NCBI GenBank assembly: GCA_002722705.1
Contig: PBMP01000024.1
Span: forward strand, 62,001 to 126,000
Direction: 5' to 3'
Length of the DNA: 64,000 bases
Origin: Pseudobdellovibrionaceae bacterium
GTDB taxonomy: Bacteria; Bdellovibrionota; UBA1018; UBA6935
In this document: in pieces, positions 47,516 to 56,721 of the stretch
Layout of the letters: each line of letters opens with the position of its first letter
How positions within the stretch are numbered: the stretch's first letter is position 1
The notes under the pieces: generated by a model
What the model was told of the DNA's origin: nothing
The model's input: only the letters and a program-made list of their open reading frames with translations
Database searches by the model: none
Translations under genes and position numbers: made by a program

Positions 47516-48199
47516 ATGGGATTTTTAAAGGTTGCTCCTCTTATACTTTTTTTTTCTAGTTCTTTTTGTTCTGCAGTCGGTTTTCAAATCAATACTGATT
47601 TCTCTAACCAACAAATCTCAACCGATCGTAAAGACGGAGAAACGTCTGGTTTAAGTAACGCAACTACATCGGACTTTGGATTCTCTTGGCGACCACGAAT
47701 CACTTTCAATTTAATGGACCGTAAGCACAGAAATCTTCTAATCCTTGTCGGTCCCTACATACGACTTCCCCTTGTTTTCTCTCTGAGTGGTTATGGTAGC
47801 TCCATCTCTTCTCTTTTTTCCATTGAAGGTGGACTAGACATCGGAGTATCCGTTTTCCAATTCGTTCGAATTTTTCTTTCAGGATCACCCTACTGGGAAC
47901 TTTCCTACCAATCTCCCGTAGATTCTTTGGGAAATCTTCCTCAAAAAACAGATCTCACGATTGTTCACGAATCAATTGGACTTCGAGTAGAAGTTCCGAT
48001 CCTCACCCTCAACTCTGCAGAATACGATCGTAAAGTTGAATTCGGAATATTAGGAAGTTTTCAAGCGGATCGAATCAAAAGAATCAAAGCAGAAGCACCT
48101 GAAGGAGCTGCTGCTTCTTTCAATCTCGCAGGCACCGATAACTCACAAAAAATGGGAACTCGATGGTTAGTAGGGCTATTCTCTAATGTCCGATTTTAG
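47516..48199 (+). CDS. Probable outer-membrane beta-barrel protein
   Basis: A 227-residue protein with a signal peptide (MGFLKVAPLILFFSSSFCSA). The mature part alternates hydrophobic and polar residues in strands (FGFSWRPRITFNLMD, LLILVGPYIRLPLVFSL, WLVGLFSNVRF) and ends in phenylalanine, as outer-membrane barrels do. Its size would suit an eight- to ten-strand barrel. No family is recognised. The ribosome binding site is weak. Confidence 0.6.
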   Translation: MGFLKVAPLILFFSSSFCSAVGFQINTDFSNQQISTDRKDGETSGLSNATTSDFGFSWRPRITFNLMDRKHRNLLILVGPYIRLPLVFSLSGYGSSISSLFSIEGGLDIGVSVFQFVRIFLSGSPYWELSYQSPVDSLGNLPQKTDLTIVHESIGLRVEVPILTLNSAEYDRKVEFGILGSFQADRIKRIKAEAPEGAAASFNLAGTDNSQKMGTRWLVGLFSNVRF

Positions 48200-48232
48200 A
48201 GAAATTAAAAAAAGTTGTGGATTGAGTAGTAA

Positions 48233-48487
48233 AGCATAGCGACGTGTCCTCTTGATGTTCCATCAAAAACATCAACTGCCGCTACAGTGAAGCTTCGAAC
48301 CAGAACCACTCGAGGAGCAGGGAGTGCAGCAACAGCAGCTTCAATGGCATTTAAATTGTTTGAACAGAGTTCAAAAAAATAGAGGAGAATACGATCTCCC
48401 GAGCTTGCTCAAAAACTTCTTCTTGAGATTGACTTTAAAGATCGAGTCGAGCTAAAAAATTCTCAAAATCAAGAACACGTAGCTTGA
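48233..48487 (+). pseudogene. Decayed C-terminal end of a transposase (IS256/Mutator-like)
   Basis: One frame reads as a transposase tail: TVKLRTRTTRGAGSAATAAS, then MAFKLFEQSSKK, a TAG stop at 48380-48382, then RRIRSPELAQKLL and a final stop at 48485-48487. The order RTRTTRGxGS...MAFKL...KKWRRI matches the C-terminus of IS256-type transposases as I know them, and the TAG falls where a TGG tryptophan is expected. Stops also precede the fragment (TAA at 48230). No terminal inverted repeats were found, so it is an inactive remnant. Family assignment is from memory of the motif. Confidence 0.5.
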
Positions 48488-48523
48488 TTCAGTCAATTAC
48501 TCATCCACAACTTTCTGGGATAA

Positions 48524-48739
48524 ATCTCTAATGGGTTAACTTACAGAAAAATTGCCGAGCTTGCAAATTGTAGTCAGGGAAGTGTGGCCTTGGAAATAAG
48601 AGAGTGGGAAATTGAGAAATCAAAAGGTATAGAAAGAAACCTAGATCATGAAATCTTAAGCGAACTTCAAGAAAAGCCAAAAAGTGATCCACATGAAACA
48701 GAACCTCCTCCTCTTCCTGTCGAAGTGGTCCGGTTCTAA
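48524..48739 (+). pseudogene. Open fragment with a helix-turn-helix-like segment
   Basis: A 71-codon stretch without a good start codon or ribosome binding site. It reads GLTYRKIAELANCSQGSVAL, which looks like a helix-turn-helix, then a charged helix and a proline-rich end (EPPPLPVEVVRF) before TAA. It follows the transposase remnant directly and probably is the 3' end of another decayed gene. Origin unknown. Confidence 0.35.
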
Positions 48740-48796
48740 AAAATTTTGCTTAGTAAGCTCATTAAGAAAATCCTTGATGGGATAACCTAAAAAGGT

Positions 48797-48823
48797 AAAG
48801 GCCAGTATGTTTTACTGGCCTTT
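48797..48823. terminator. Strong intrinsic terminator hairpin
   Basis: Perfect 11-base arms AAAGGCCAGTA and TACTGGCCTTT with a five-base loop. On the plus strand ATTTTAT follows; on the minus strand a T-rich stretch (ACCTTTTT) follows. It can end transcription from both sides: the remnant region and the 48881-49354 gene, whose stop lies about 60 bases away. Confidence 0.8.
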
Positions 48824-48880
48824 ATTTTATCTAAAAATTCTTTGTCAATTTGAACTGAGCGAGAGCTTCAACCTAGTGAT

Positions 48881-49354
48881 TTAGGATTGTACCTCAATTT
48901 CTTTACATCTATTTAGATTAAAGGACCAGGGAAGTAGGCTTTGGACATTATTTTCCGTATTACTTTCAAACCGTAAGGATGGGCTACTAGAAGATGGCAA
49001 CTCTTGGTCTAAACTATATAGATAGGAATGCTTTTCTATTATCGAGACATTTAAAATTGGTGCTCTCTTTTCATAATCATTTTTTTTCCGAGTACAAAAA
49101 GCTATAAGCCCCTTTATATTACAATCAAGATTTTCTATGAATGTAATCCTTCTGCCAATATAAGGATTTCTTGGCCTGTCGCCTGTGACAATAACTTCAA
49201 CCATCAGTTCATATTTACCTGTCTTTAAATCTTTTTTCAAAGTCATTTTATTAAAGCCTACTGAGTCTTCAGTATCTCTACATTCTATTCCTAAACTTTC
49301 AGCAAACGTGTTTAAAGACAAAACTAATAAAGCAAATGCAATTATTCTTTTCAT
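48881..49354 (-). CDS. Small exported protein of unknown function
   Basis: A 157-residue protein with a clean signal peptide (MKRIIAFALLVLSLNTFAES) and a strong GGGAGG ribosome binding site. Four cysteines (GIECRD, LDCNIKG, AFCTRK, NRCKEI) could form disulfides. The middle is strand-rich (KYELMVEVIVTGD). No family is recognised. It lies alone between the transposase remnant and the 49500 gene, in a patch with little synteny signal. Confidence 0.65.
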   Translation of the reverse strand: MKRIIAFALLVLSLNTFAESLGIECRDTEDSVGFNKMTLKKDLKTGKYELMVEVIVTGDRPRNPYIGRRITFIENLDCNIKGLIAFCTRKKNDYEKRAPILNVSIIEKHSYLYSLDQELPSSSSPSLRFESNTENNVQSLLPWSFNLNRCKEIEVQS

Positions 49355-49499
49355 GTTCCTCCCTATTTTTTGAACCCAACCTATAGTAGAATATAATCAA
49401 TTACAATAAGGTCGAGAGATCCAGGTAGAAAAATAATGGTTTTTTTACCAGCTTGACTCAAGCAGTCCTAATCTTTATGAAAAATCAATAGGTTCGATT

Positions 49500-49811
49500 T
49501 TAAAGTTCCGACTCAGGGGGCCTTTTCTCTTGCTCTTTTTTTAAACGCAAGAGGCGAAGAGTTGAAACGGGCTTTTGTTCTTTTTTTACGTTCCAAATCA
49601 CCTCACAATTTAAAATATGAGTTGAAACTTCCTCAAATTCTGATTTCAAAAAAAGAGAACCATTTTTATACAAAGTCACATAAACATCTTCGAGATAAGT
49701 ACCTTCTTCTCCAGGATAATAAAAAACGACACGGTCTGCTCGACCTGTTTTCACAACTCCACAGAAGACAGAATAAAATGCATATTTTAATTGTTTAAAA
49801 ATGCGTTGCAC
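49500..49811 (-). CDS. Small hypothetical protein
   Basis: A 103-residue protein without a signal peptide. Strand-rich centre (DRVVFYYPGEEG, EDVYVTLYKNGSLFLKSE) and a basic, charged tail (LRLLRLKKEQEKRPPESEL). This layout suits a small beta-barrel or a PilZ/KOW-size fold, but no motif proves it. It is divergent from nadA, 125 bases away. Confidence 0.5.
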   Translation of the reverse strand: MQRIFKQLKYAFYSVFCGVVKTGRADRVVFYYPGEEGTYLEDVYVTLYKNGSLFLKSEFEEVSTHILNCEVIWNVKKEQKPVSTLRLLRLKKEQEKRPPESEL

Positions 49812-49936
49812 AATTCCCTACTTTCCACTCAACTTTAGCGCTCTCTCACCAAAAGAACAATACCGGATCTCAAAAGCCATTGCTGGATTTACATTTTCAA
49901 GATAGAAAGAAGAGCACTTGAGTCAGGAGAATTGAA

Positions 49937-50854
49937 ATGGACTGCGTCAAAGAAATTAATGATCTCAAAAAGAAAAAAAATGCAGTGATTCTTGCTCACT
50001 ATTATCAAACTCCTGAAATTCAAGAAGTAGCCGACTACTTAGGTGATAGCCTCGACCTTGCTCGAAAAGCTCAAAAAACCACTGCATCGATCATTGTTTT
50101 TGCCGGAGTTCACTTCATGGCAGAGGGCGCAAAAATTCTCAACCCAGAAAAAAAAGTGCTTATTCCTGACTTAAGAGCAGGATGCTCTCTTGCTGATAGC
50201 TGCCCTCCCTCCTCCTTTTCTCGTTGGAAAAGCAAATTTAAAAACCCTTATGTCATTAGCTATATTAATTGTTCTGCCGAAATAAAAGCCATGAGTGATT
50301 TGATTTGCACAAGCACCAACGCAATTGAAATGATTCAAAAAGCTCCTAAAGATCGCCCGTTACTTTTTGCTCCTGACCAAAATTTAGGCAACTGGCTTCA
50401 AAAACAAACAGGAATAGCAATGGAAATTTGGCCAGGAGCCTGCATTGTTCACGAAACTTTTTCTGAAAAAAAAATCTTAAACCTTCAAGTCCAATACCCC
50501 GATGCAGAAATCATTGCTCACCCCGAATGCGAACTCACTCTATTAGAAAAAAGTCATTTTGTAGGGAGTACCTCTGCACTGCTTCGATACATCACAGAAT
50601 CAAAGTCTCAAACTTTCATCGTTGCCACAGAAGAGGGCATCCTTCATCAAATGAAAAAAAAGGAACCTGAAAAGACATTCATTCCAGCACCTCCGACTTC
50701 TTCTTGTGAATGCAATCAATGTCCTTATATGAAACTCAATACCCTTGAAAAAATCAAAGCGGCTTTAGAAAATGAAAGCCCAGAAATCCCAAAGCGGTCA
50801 CTTCATCTTGAAGCAAAAAAGCCGCTGAAACAAATGTTGGAGTGGAGCTCATGA
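49937..50854 (+). CDS. nadA: Quinolinate synthase
   Basis: NadA condenses iminoaspartate with dihydroxyacetone phosphate to quinolinate, the first ring of de novo NAD synthesis, with a 4Fe-4S cluster. Family blocks: ILAHYYQTPEIQEVADYLGDSL, LRAGCSLADSCP, YVISYINCSAEIKA and the C-terminal CECNQCPYMKLNTLEKI. The start has AGGAG eight bases upstream. No nadB or nadC is visible in the window. The stop overlaps the next gene by four bases, which links NAD synthesis to a flavin-reductase-like gene. Confidence 0.95.
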   Translation: MDCVKEINDLKKKKNAVILAHYYQTPEIQEVADYLGDSLDLARKAQKTTASIIVFAGVHFMAEGAKILNPEKKVLIPDLRAGCSLADSCPPSSFSRWKSKFKNPYVISYINCSAEIKAMSDLICTSTNAIEMIQKAPKDRPLLFAPDQNLGNWLQKQTGIAMEIWPGACIVHETFSEKKILNLQVQYPDAEIIAHPECELTLLEKSHFVGSTSALLRYITESKSQTFIVATEEGILHQMKKKEPEKTFIPAPPTSSCECNQCPYMKLNTLEKIKAALENESPEIPKRSLHLEAKKPLKQMLEWSS

Positions 50855-51513
50855 ACCCAAATTGGAAACCTGGAGATCAAATCATTTCTCCTGTAGATCA
50901 AATGATTGAAATTGAATTAGATAAAATTCCTCCTGCAGAAAAATACAAACTTCTCATCGGAGCAATTGTCCCTCGTCCAATTGCTTTTGTGAGCACCCGA
51001 GGGAAAAACGGAATTTCGAATCTCGCTCCTTTTAGTTTTTATACAGGAGTTTCCACAGCTCCTCCCTGTGTATTATTCTCAATTGTGAATCATCCAAAAA
51101 AAGGACTCAAAGATACGATGAGAAATATCCAAGAAACAGGAGAATTTGTGGTTAATTCTGTCAATCAATGGATCGCAGAAGCCGCACATTACTCCTCCGA
51201 AGACTTAGACTACGAAATCAACGAATTTGAACGCGTTGGACTCACTGAAATTGAATCAACGGTGATTCAAGCACCTCGAGTGAAAGAAGCTGCAGTTCAA
51301 ATGGAATGCAAAACCCACCAAATTGTAAATATTGGTGGAAATGGTCCTGGAGCAACAAATTTAGTCATTGGTGAGATTCTAAAAATGCATATCGATGAAA
51401 GAATTTACTCTGATGGAAAAATCGATTTTAACCTTTATCAACCTGTTGGAAGAATTGGTGGTCCTGGTTACGTCCATGATCCACAAATTACCAATATGCC
51501 TCCTGCGAGATAA
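50851..51513 (+). CDS. Flavin reductase-like FMN-binding protein
   Basis: A 220-residue member of the split-barrel flavin reductase family. The flavin site is LLIGAIVPRPIAFVSTRG, then ISNLAPFSFYTGVSTAPP and DTMRNIQETGEFVVNSV. Such proteins bind FMN; some feed reduced flavin to monooxygenases. I chose ATG 50851 (4-base overlap with nadA, purine-rich GGAGTGGAG just before) rather than the GTG at 50842. It is two bases upstream of hmgA, so a link to aromatic breakdown is possible. Confidence 0.85.
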   Translation: MNPNWKPGDQIISPVDQMIEIELDKIPPAEKYKLLIGAIVPRPIAFVSTRGKNGISNLAPFSFYTGVSTAPPCVLFSIVNHPKKGLKDTMRNIQETGEFVVNSVNQWIAEAAHYSSEDLDYEINEFERVGLTEIESTVIQAPRVKEAAVQMECKTHQIVNIGGNGPGATNLVIGEILKMHIDERIYSDGKIDFNLYQPVGRIGGPGYVHDPQITNMPPAR

Positions 51514-51515
51514 TA

Positions 51516-52763
51516 ATGACCTACCAAACCGGCTTTCGAAATGAATTTCAGACAGAAGTAAAAACGGGAATACTCCCCGTTGGACAAAACGCTCCTCAAA
51601 AACTTCCAGAAGGACTCATTGCTGAACAAATCAGTGGAACTGCATTTACTGCTCCTAGAGCTAATAATTTCAGGACCTGGGTCTATAGAAAATATCCTTC
51701 AGTCATTCAAGGAGCTCCTGTTCAAACATCCTTTCCTTCGTGGAAAACCGCACCGCTACCCACTGGACAAACACCTCTTCAACTTCGATGGAATCCCGTA
51801 CCTAGCTTAAAAGACCTTTCTTTTTTAGAAGGAATTCAGACCTATGTAGCCACTGGAGATCCTCACTCTTTTAGTGGAAGTGCTATTCACGCTTATCAAT
51901 GTGATCGCTCAATGGATTGTTTTTTTCAAAACTCTGATGCTGAGATGGTGATTCTACCTGAACAAGGTTCTTTAATTATTTTTACAGAACTTGGAAAACT
52001 AGAAATTTCTCCTGGATTCCTCGGCGTCATTCCTCGTGGAATCCTTTTTAGAGTAGAAGTTCAATCATACTCTCGAGGTTATGTATGTGAAAACTACGGT
52101 CAACCTTTTACGCTTCCTGAACTCGGTCCTATTGGTGCAAATGGTTTAGCTCATTCAAGAGATTTTGAAACCCCTTGTGCTTTCGTAGATTTAAAAGCGC
52201 CGACGGATATCATTACTAAATTTGATGGTTCATTTTGGAAATCTGAAAGGAAAAAATCTCCTCTCGATGTTTATGCCTGGCATGGAAACTATGCTCCTTA
52301 CCGGTATCACCTTCTTCGCTTCAACACCATGGGAACAGTCAGTGTCGACCATCCAGACCCTTCCATTTATACGGTCTTGACCTCCCCCTCCTCTATTCCT
52401 GGAACTGCCAATATGGACTTTGTGATTTTTCCTTGGAGATGGCTCGTTGGAGAAAACACATTTCGTCCCCCTTATTATCATCGAAATGTGATGAGTGAAT
52501 TTATGGGACTTATCCATGGAGAGTACGATGCAAAGAAAAAAGGATTTGTTCCTGGAGGAGCAAGCCTCCATAATTGCATGCAACCTCACGGCCCTTCTCG
52601 AGAAGTTTTTGAGAAAGAATCTACAAAAGAGCTCGCTCCTGAAAAACTAGAAAACACACTTGCTTTTATGTTTGAATCTCAAACAATCTATCGCACCACC
52701 GCAGAAGCACAAAAAACCCCTTGGATTCAATCTGATTATCTCGACTGTTGGAAGTGGGATTAG
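51516..52763 (+). CDS. hmgA: Homogentisate 1,2-dioxygenase
   Basis: This iron enzyme opens the homogentisate ring to maleylacetoacetate in tyrosine and phenylalanine breakdown. The chain starts YQTGFRNEFQTE, close to the family start YLSGFGNEF. Iron-ligand region: FRPPYYHRNVMSEFMGLIHG then GGASLHNCMQPHGP, with the histidines and glutamate usual for HmgA. At 415 residues it is slightly short of the common 430-440. No other homogentisate-pathway gene is in the window. Its end overlaps convergent cysS by four bases. Confidence 0.93.
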   Translation: MTYQTGFRNEFQTEVKTGILPVGQNAPQKLPEGLIAEQISGTAFTAPRANNFRTWVYRKYPSVIQGAPVQTSFPSWKTAPLPTGQTPLQLRWNPVPSLKDLSFLEGIQTYVATGDPHSFSGSAIHAYQCDRSMDCFFQNSDAEMVILPEQGSLIIFTELGKLEISPGFLGVIPRGILFRVEVQSYSRGYVCENYGQPFTLPELGPIGANGLAHSRDFETPCAFVDLKAPTDIITKFDGSFWKSERKKSPLDVYAWHGNYAPYRYHLLRFNTMGTVSVDHPDPSIYTVLTSPSSIPGTANMDFVIFPWRWLVGENTFRPPYYHRNVMSEFMGLIHGEYDAKKKGFVPGGASLHNCMQPHGPSREVFEKESTKELAPEKLENTLAFMFESQTIYRTTAEAQKTPWIQSDYLDCWKWD

Positions 52764-54265
52764 ACGTATTTCCAGGTGGTCCCTTGAGGACCGTCTTTGA
52801 TCTCAACGCCTCTCTCTAAAAGATGATTTCTAATTTCATCTGCCTTTGCATAATCTTTTGAAGCCCTCGCATCTTTTCTCTCTTGAATCAATACTTCTAT
52901 TTCATCAGAAGAGAGAGATTCTGCACCAGAAGTACTCATTCGTTTTGAACGAATTTCTCCTAAAAACTTAAGATACGCTCTGGGTTCTTCCCCTCCCAGT
53001 CCCATGATTTCTCCAAAATCTTTTTCAATAAAATTTAAAAAACATTCTGCTGCCAATGAAACGCTCGGAGTATCAATCATTCCTTCTGTAGATTGAATTC
53101 GATTAAATTCTCGAACCAATCGAAAAAGAACAGAAAAGACCTCAGGAGTATTAAAGTCTTGAGAGATCGCTTCATTGAGTTCTTTTTTATAATTTTCTAT
53201 TTGAGAAACAAACTCTCCCCAAACACTTTCTTTCACTGGGTCTGGTCGAAGCGTTCTTCGTTCTTTAAGCTGAGTTGCCCGAAGCTTAGCTTCATAAAGT
53301 CTCTCTAAAGCACTTAACGAATGATCAATCGTTTCCTCACTAAAATCGAGGATCTTTCGATAATGAACAGACAACAACATCCACCGGGCAAGCTCTCCTC
53401 CATACTGCTCTATGAAAGTTCTCGCATTAAAAACATTCCCTAAGCTTTTTGACATTTTTGTTTGATTAAAAGTTAAAAAAGCATGATGAAGCCAAACTTT
53501 TACAAAAGGCGATTTTCCACAAGCGGCTTCACTTTGTGCAATCTCATTTTCATGATGAGGAAAAACAAGATCTTCACCTCCGTGATGAATATCAATTTGT
53601 GGTCCCATCGCTTCATGAATCATTGCTGAACACTCAATATGCCATCCTGGTCGACCTTTTCCCCATGGACTGTCCCAAGAAGGCTCTCCTGGTTTGGCTG
53701 GTTTCCAAAGCGTAAAATCAAAAGGAGATCTTTTTTGATCACTCACCTCAACTCGGGCTCCTGCCTCAAGTTCCTCTAAATTTTTTCCAGAAAGCTTGCC
53801 ATACCCCTGAAAATCTTCTACCGAAAACAAAACTTCTCCTGTTTCGGTAACATAAGCCTTTCCTTCTTTGATAATCGACTCAATCATTCGAATCATCGGT
53901 TGAATATATTCCGTCGCTTTTGTTTTTAAAGTCGGTTCTAACATATGAGCTGACTGATAATCTTTTTCAACTTCAATGACGAACTCAGCTGCAACCTCTT
54001 CAGAACTTCTTCCTTCCTCATTGGCTTTATTAATAATTTTGTCGTCTACATCCGTATAATTACGAACATAGGTCACTTCATAACCTGCTTTTTGAAACGC
54101 ACGGTAGAAAAGATCAGAAACCACTCCGCTTCTTAAATTTCCGATATGAATCAAACCATAAACAGTAGGACCACAAGAATACATCGTGAGTTTTCCTGGT
54201 TCGATCGTTTCTAGTTTTTCTTTTTTTCCAGAAAGAGAATTTGTTAACCAAAATGTTTGATTCAT
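52760..54265 (-). CDS. cysS: Cysteinyl-tRNA synthetase
   Basis: Class I synthetase charging tRNA-Cys. HIGH-type motif: CGPTVYGLIHIGNLRS (with the zinc cysteine in SCGPT). KMSKS motif: FNQTKMSKSLGN. The zinc site continues in WHIECSAMIHEAMG and GGEDLVFPHHENEIAQ. At 501 residues it is near normal length. The start overlaps the gltX stop by four bases, a pairing of two synthetase genes. Confidence 0.96.
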   Translation of the reverse strand: MNQTFWLTNSLSGKKEKLETIEPGKLTMYSCGPTVYGLIHIGNLRSGVVSDLFYRAFQKAGYEVTYVRNYTDVDDKIINKANEEGRSSEEVAAEFVIEVEKDYQSAHMLEPTLKTKATEYIQPMIRMIESIIKEGKAYVTETGEVLFSVEDFQGYGKLSGKNLEELEAGARVEVSDQKRSPFDFTLWKPAKPGEPSWDSPWGKGRPGWHIECSAMIHEAMGPQIDIHHGGEDLVFPHHENEIAQSEAACGKSPFVKVWLHHAFLTFNQTKMSKSLGNVFNARTFIEQYGGELARWMLLSVHYRKILDFSEETIDHSLSALERLYEAKLRATQLKERRTLRPDPVKESVWGEFVSQIENYKKELNEAISQDFNTPEVFSVLFRLVREFNRIQSTEGMIDTPSVSLAAECFLNFIEKDFGEIMGLGGEEPRAYLKFLGEIRSKRMSTSGAESLSSDEIEVLIQERKDARASKDYAKADEIRNHLLERGVEIKDGPQGTTWKYV

Positions 54266-55791
54266 GATTGACCTTTAACTTGATGAATGACGGATTGAAT
54301 TCGACTTTGAACAGTAGATGCACCAAGAAGAGGCAATACATCAGAAAGATCGGGTCCCTTCATTTGGCCTGTTAGTGCGATTCGAATCGGCATAAACAAC
54401 CCCTTCCCCTTTACTCCAAGTTCTGTTCCAATTTCTTTCTGAAGTTCTTTAAAACCAGAAGAATCACTCAAATCTTCAAAGTGATTCAAACGCATTTTTA
54501 ATGCTTCTACGACCTCCAGCCCTTTATCTTTTTTTAAAAAGTTTAAAGAATCCTCATCTAAAGTCAATGTATCACCCATCAACAGTTGAGCTGCCATAGG
54601 AAGCTCTGACAACAAAGAAACTTCTTCTCGAAAAAGTCCTATGACCTTCTCGAACCATAAGTCTCCACGTTCAGATACAATATTTTTCCAGTTGGGATCC
54701 TTTTCAAAAAAAGGACGAGCCTCTGAAGTTACTTTTTCTAGAGGAAGCATCTTCATATAAAAAGAATTCATCCATTTCATTTTTTGAACATCAAAAACCG
54801 CAGGAGCTTTTTGCATTCCTTCGGTTCCAAAAACTTTAATCATTTCTTCTGGAGTCATCACTTCAGGATGTCCTGAAGCTGGAGTTATTCCTTGAGGAGG
54901 CCACCACCCCAATAAGGATAAAAAGTTTAATAACGTTTCTGAAAAATATCCTTGATCGAGATACTGCTTGGTTGAAACATCGCCATTCCTTTTTGAGAGT
55001 TTTAACCGGTCTGTTCCTAAAACCATCGCCGTATGAGCAAAAATAGGTAAATCAAATTTCAAGGCTTCATAAATCATCAACTGTCGAGCCGTATTAGAAA
55101 GATGATCCTCTCCACGAATAATATGAGTGAGCTTCATTAATGCATCATCAATCACACAAGAAAAATTATAAACAGGCATACCAATTCCTGCTTGAGCTTC
55201 TTTTTCCTCATCTGTTGGTGTTCGAGTAATTAAAAAATCTCCAATGGTTCCGGACTGAAAAGTAATTTTTCCGCGAACTAAATCTTCAAGAACATAGTCT
55301 TTCGACGGAGCTCTCATTCTAAGTCCGGCCTTTTCTCCAGCAGAAATACGTTTGAGTGCCTCTTCTTTAGACTGATGGGCACAGGTGCCATCATAAATAG
55401 GCATCTTACCCATTTTCATGGCAGCTTCTCTTTTCTGAGTAATCAAATCAGCTGAACAAAAACAATAATAGGCTTTATCTTCATCTAAAAGTTGTTTGGC
55501 ATACTTCGCATAGAGGTCAAAGCGCTCAGACTGACGATAAGGCCCATAATCTCCTGGTCGATCGGGACCCTCATCATATTCAATTCCTAAAGAATGAATA
55601 TCCTCCATCATCATTTTTTCGTTTTCTGGAGTACTTCTTTGTTGGTCAGTATCATCGATTCGGAGAATGAGTTTCCCACCCCATCTTCGAGCATACAACC
55701 AGTTAAACCAAAGCGTCCTCACCCCACCGATATGAAGATACCCAGTAGGAGAAGGAGCAAAACGAACACGGACTTTTTGATCTTGAGCCAT
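54262..55791 (-). CDS. gltX: Glutamyl-tRNA synthetase
   Basis: Class I synthetase that charges tRNA-Glu, and in many bacteria also tRNA-Gln. HIGH-type motif: RFAPSPTGYLHIGGVRTL. KMSKS-type: DRLKLSKRNGDVS. The adjacent LRIDDTDQQRS is the glutamate-site block. Length 509 residues. It is translationally coupled to cysS and follows carD by 27 bases. Confidence 0.96.
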   Translation of the reverse strand: MAQDQKVRVRFAPSPTGYLHIGGVRTLWFNWLYARRWGGKLILRIDDTDQQRSTPENEKMMMEDIHSLGIEYDEGPDRPGDYGPYRQSERFDLYAKYAKQLLDEDKAYYCFCSADLITQKREAAMKMGKMPIYDGTCAHQSKEEALKRISAGEKAGLRMRAPSKDYVLEDLVRGKITFQSGTIGDFLITRTPTDEEKEAQAGIGMPVYNFSCVIDDALMKLTHIIRGEDHLSNTARQLMIYEALKFDLPIFAHTAMVLGTDRLKLSKRNGDVSTKQYLDQGYFSETLLNFLSLLGWWPPQGITPASGHPEVMTPEEMIKVFGTEGMQKAPAVFDVQKMKWMNSFYMKMLPLEKVTSEARPFFEKDPNWKNIVSERGDLWFEKVIGLFREEVSLLSELPMAAQLLMGDTLTLDEDSLNFLKKDKGLEVVEALKMRLNHFEDLSDSSGFKELQKEIGTELGVKGKGLFMPIRIALTGQMKGPDLSDVLPLLGASTVQSRIQSVIHQVKGQS

Positions 55792-55818
55792 GTCCTTTGG
55801 TAACTCTTTTAATGGGAA

Positions 55819-56301
55819 TTATGAAGCAAAAATCGACTGAATTTCCTGCTCCACCTTCATTTCTTCTGAGCCTTTCGCCAAAGATATTTCTTTTACAAGC
55901 AAATGCTTTGCTTGATCCAACATCTTACGCTCACCAAAAGAAAGGTCCTTATCATGGCGAAGCATGAAGAGATTTCTAAGAACTTCTGCGATTTCATATA
56001 CAGAGCCGGTCTTAATTTTTTCTGAATATTCTCGGTACCTTCGGTTCCAAGTTGTTTGATCGATTTTTACATCTCGATCTTTCAAGATTTTATAAACTTT
56101 TTTTACATCTTTATCGGTAATCAAGCCTCGAAGTCCTACTTGCTCTGCATTGTCTGTAGGAACCATAATCGTCATTTGATTTTCAACGGTTTCAAGAACG
56201 TAGAAGGATTTTTTCATCCCACCGATCACTTTTTCTTCGATTCGCTTTACGACAGTGACGCCGTGGGCAGGATATACTGCGTTGTCTCCCACATTGAACA
56301 T
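55819..56301 (-). CDS. carD: CarD/CdnL-family transcriptional regulator
   Basis: CarD-type proteins bind the RNA polymerase beta subunit and stabilise open promoter complexes, often at rRNA promoters. The N-terminal RNA-polymerase-interacting domain is visible (FNVGDNAVYPAHGVTVVKRIEEK, a Tudor-like fold), then a helical DNA-binding tail with the conserved tryptophan (TTWNRRYREYSEKI). I chose the ATG at 56301 because GGAGG lies five bases upstream; the ATG at 56316 would put that site inside the gene. It heads the carD-gltX-cysS run. Confidence 0.95.
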   Translation of the reverse strand: MFNVGDNAVYPAHGVTVVKRIEEKVIGGMKKSFYVLETVENQMTIMVPTDNAEQVGLRGLITDKDVKKVYKILKDRDVKIDQTTWNRRYREYSEKIKTGSVYEIAEVLRNLFMLRHDKDLSFGERKMLDQAKHLLVKEISLAKGSEEMKVEQEIQSIFAS

Positions 56302-56721
56302 TAAAACCTCCGACATACCCTTTTGAGGGGTTGTTTATTAAATGGCGATTGGGTAACCTTTTGGGGTCTGTGGCCATTCAGACACATCTTTGACCGACGA
56401 AGAACCTAACATAGTCGTGTGCTAAAGTCAACTTGAAGGGTGTTTTCGCCGACGTCCTAATTTGTTAAAATAATTCGACATTTTAACAATCTTCACCCGC
56501 CCGCCTAATAAGCAAAAGGAATGCCGTTTTTTATAACACATGAACTCTCTAAGCAGTGAAATTATCTGGAGTCATTTTGTCCATTTTTAATCTTGTCATC
56601 TTCTTCAACTCATTTTTCTGACTCATGTAAAAAAAATATGCACTTTCTTTCACCTCTATAGACATCCACTACGAATCAAAAAAAAAACAAAAAACTCAGA
56701 ATTTATGCTAGACCACACAGA
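56302..56721. other. Intergenic region between carD and the 56722 gene
   Basis: About 420 bases between divergent genes. It holds an inverted repeat at 56462-56489 and short GC-rich patches near 56380 and 56500, likely the promoter region for carD. No small gene or RNA motif was recognised. Confidence 0.4.
56462..56489. repeat. Inverted repeat with 10-base perfect arms
   Basis: TTGTTAAAAT and ATTTTAACAA are separated by eight bases, about 160 bases upstream of carD and 230 upstream of the 56722 gene. No T-run follows on either strand, so an operator is more likely than a terminator. Confidence 0.4.
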
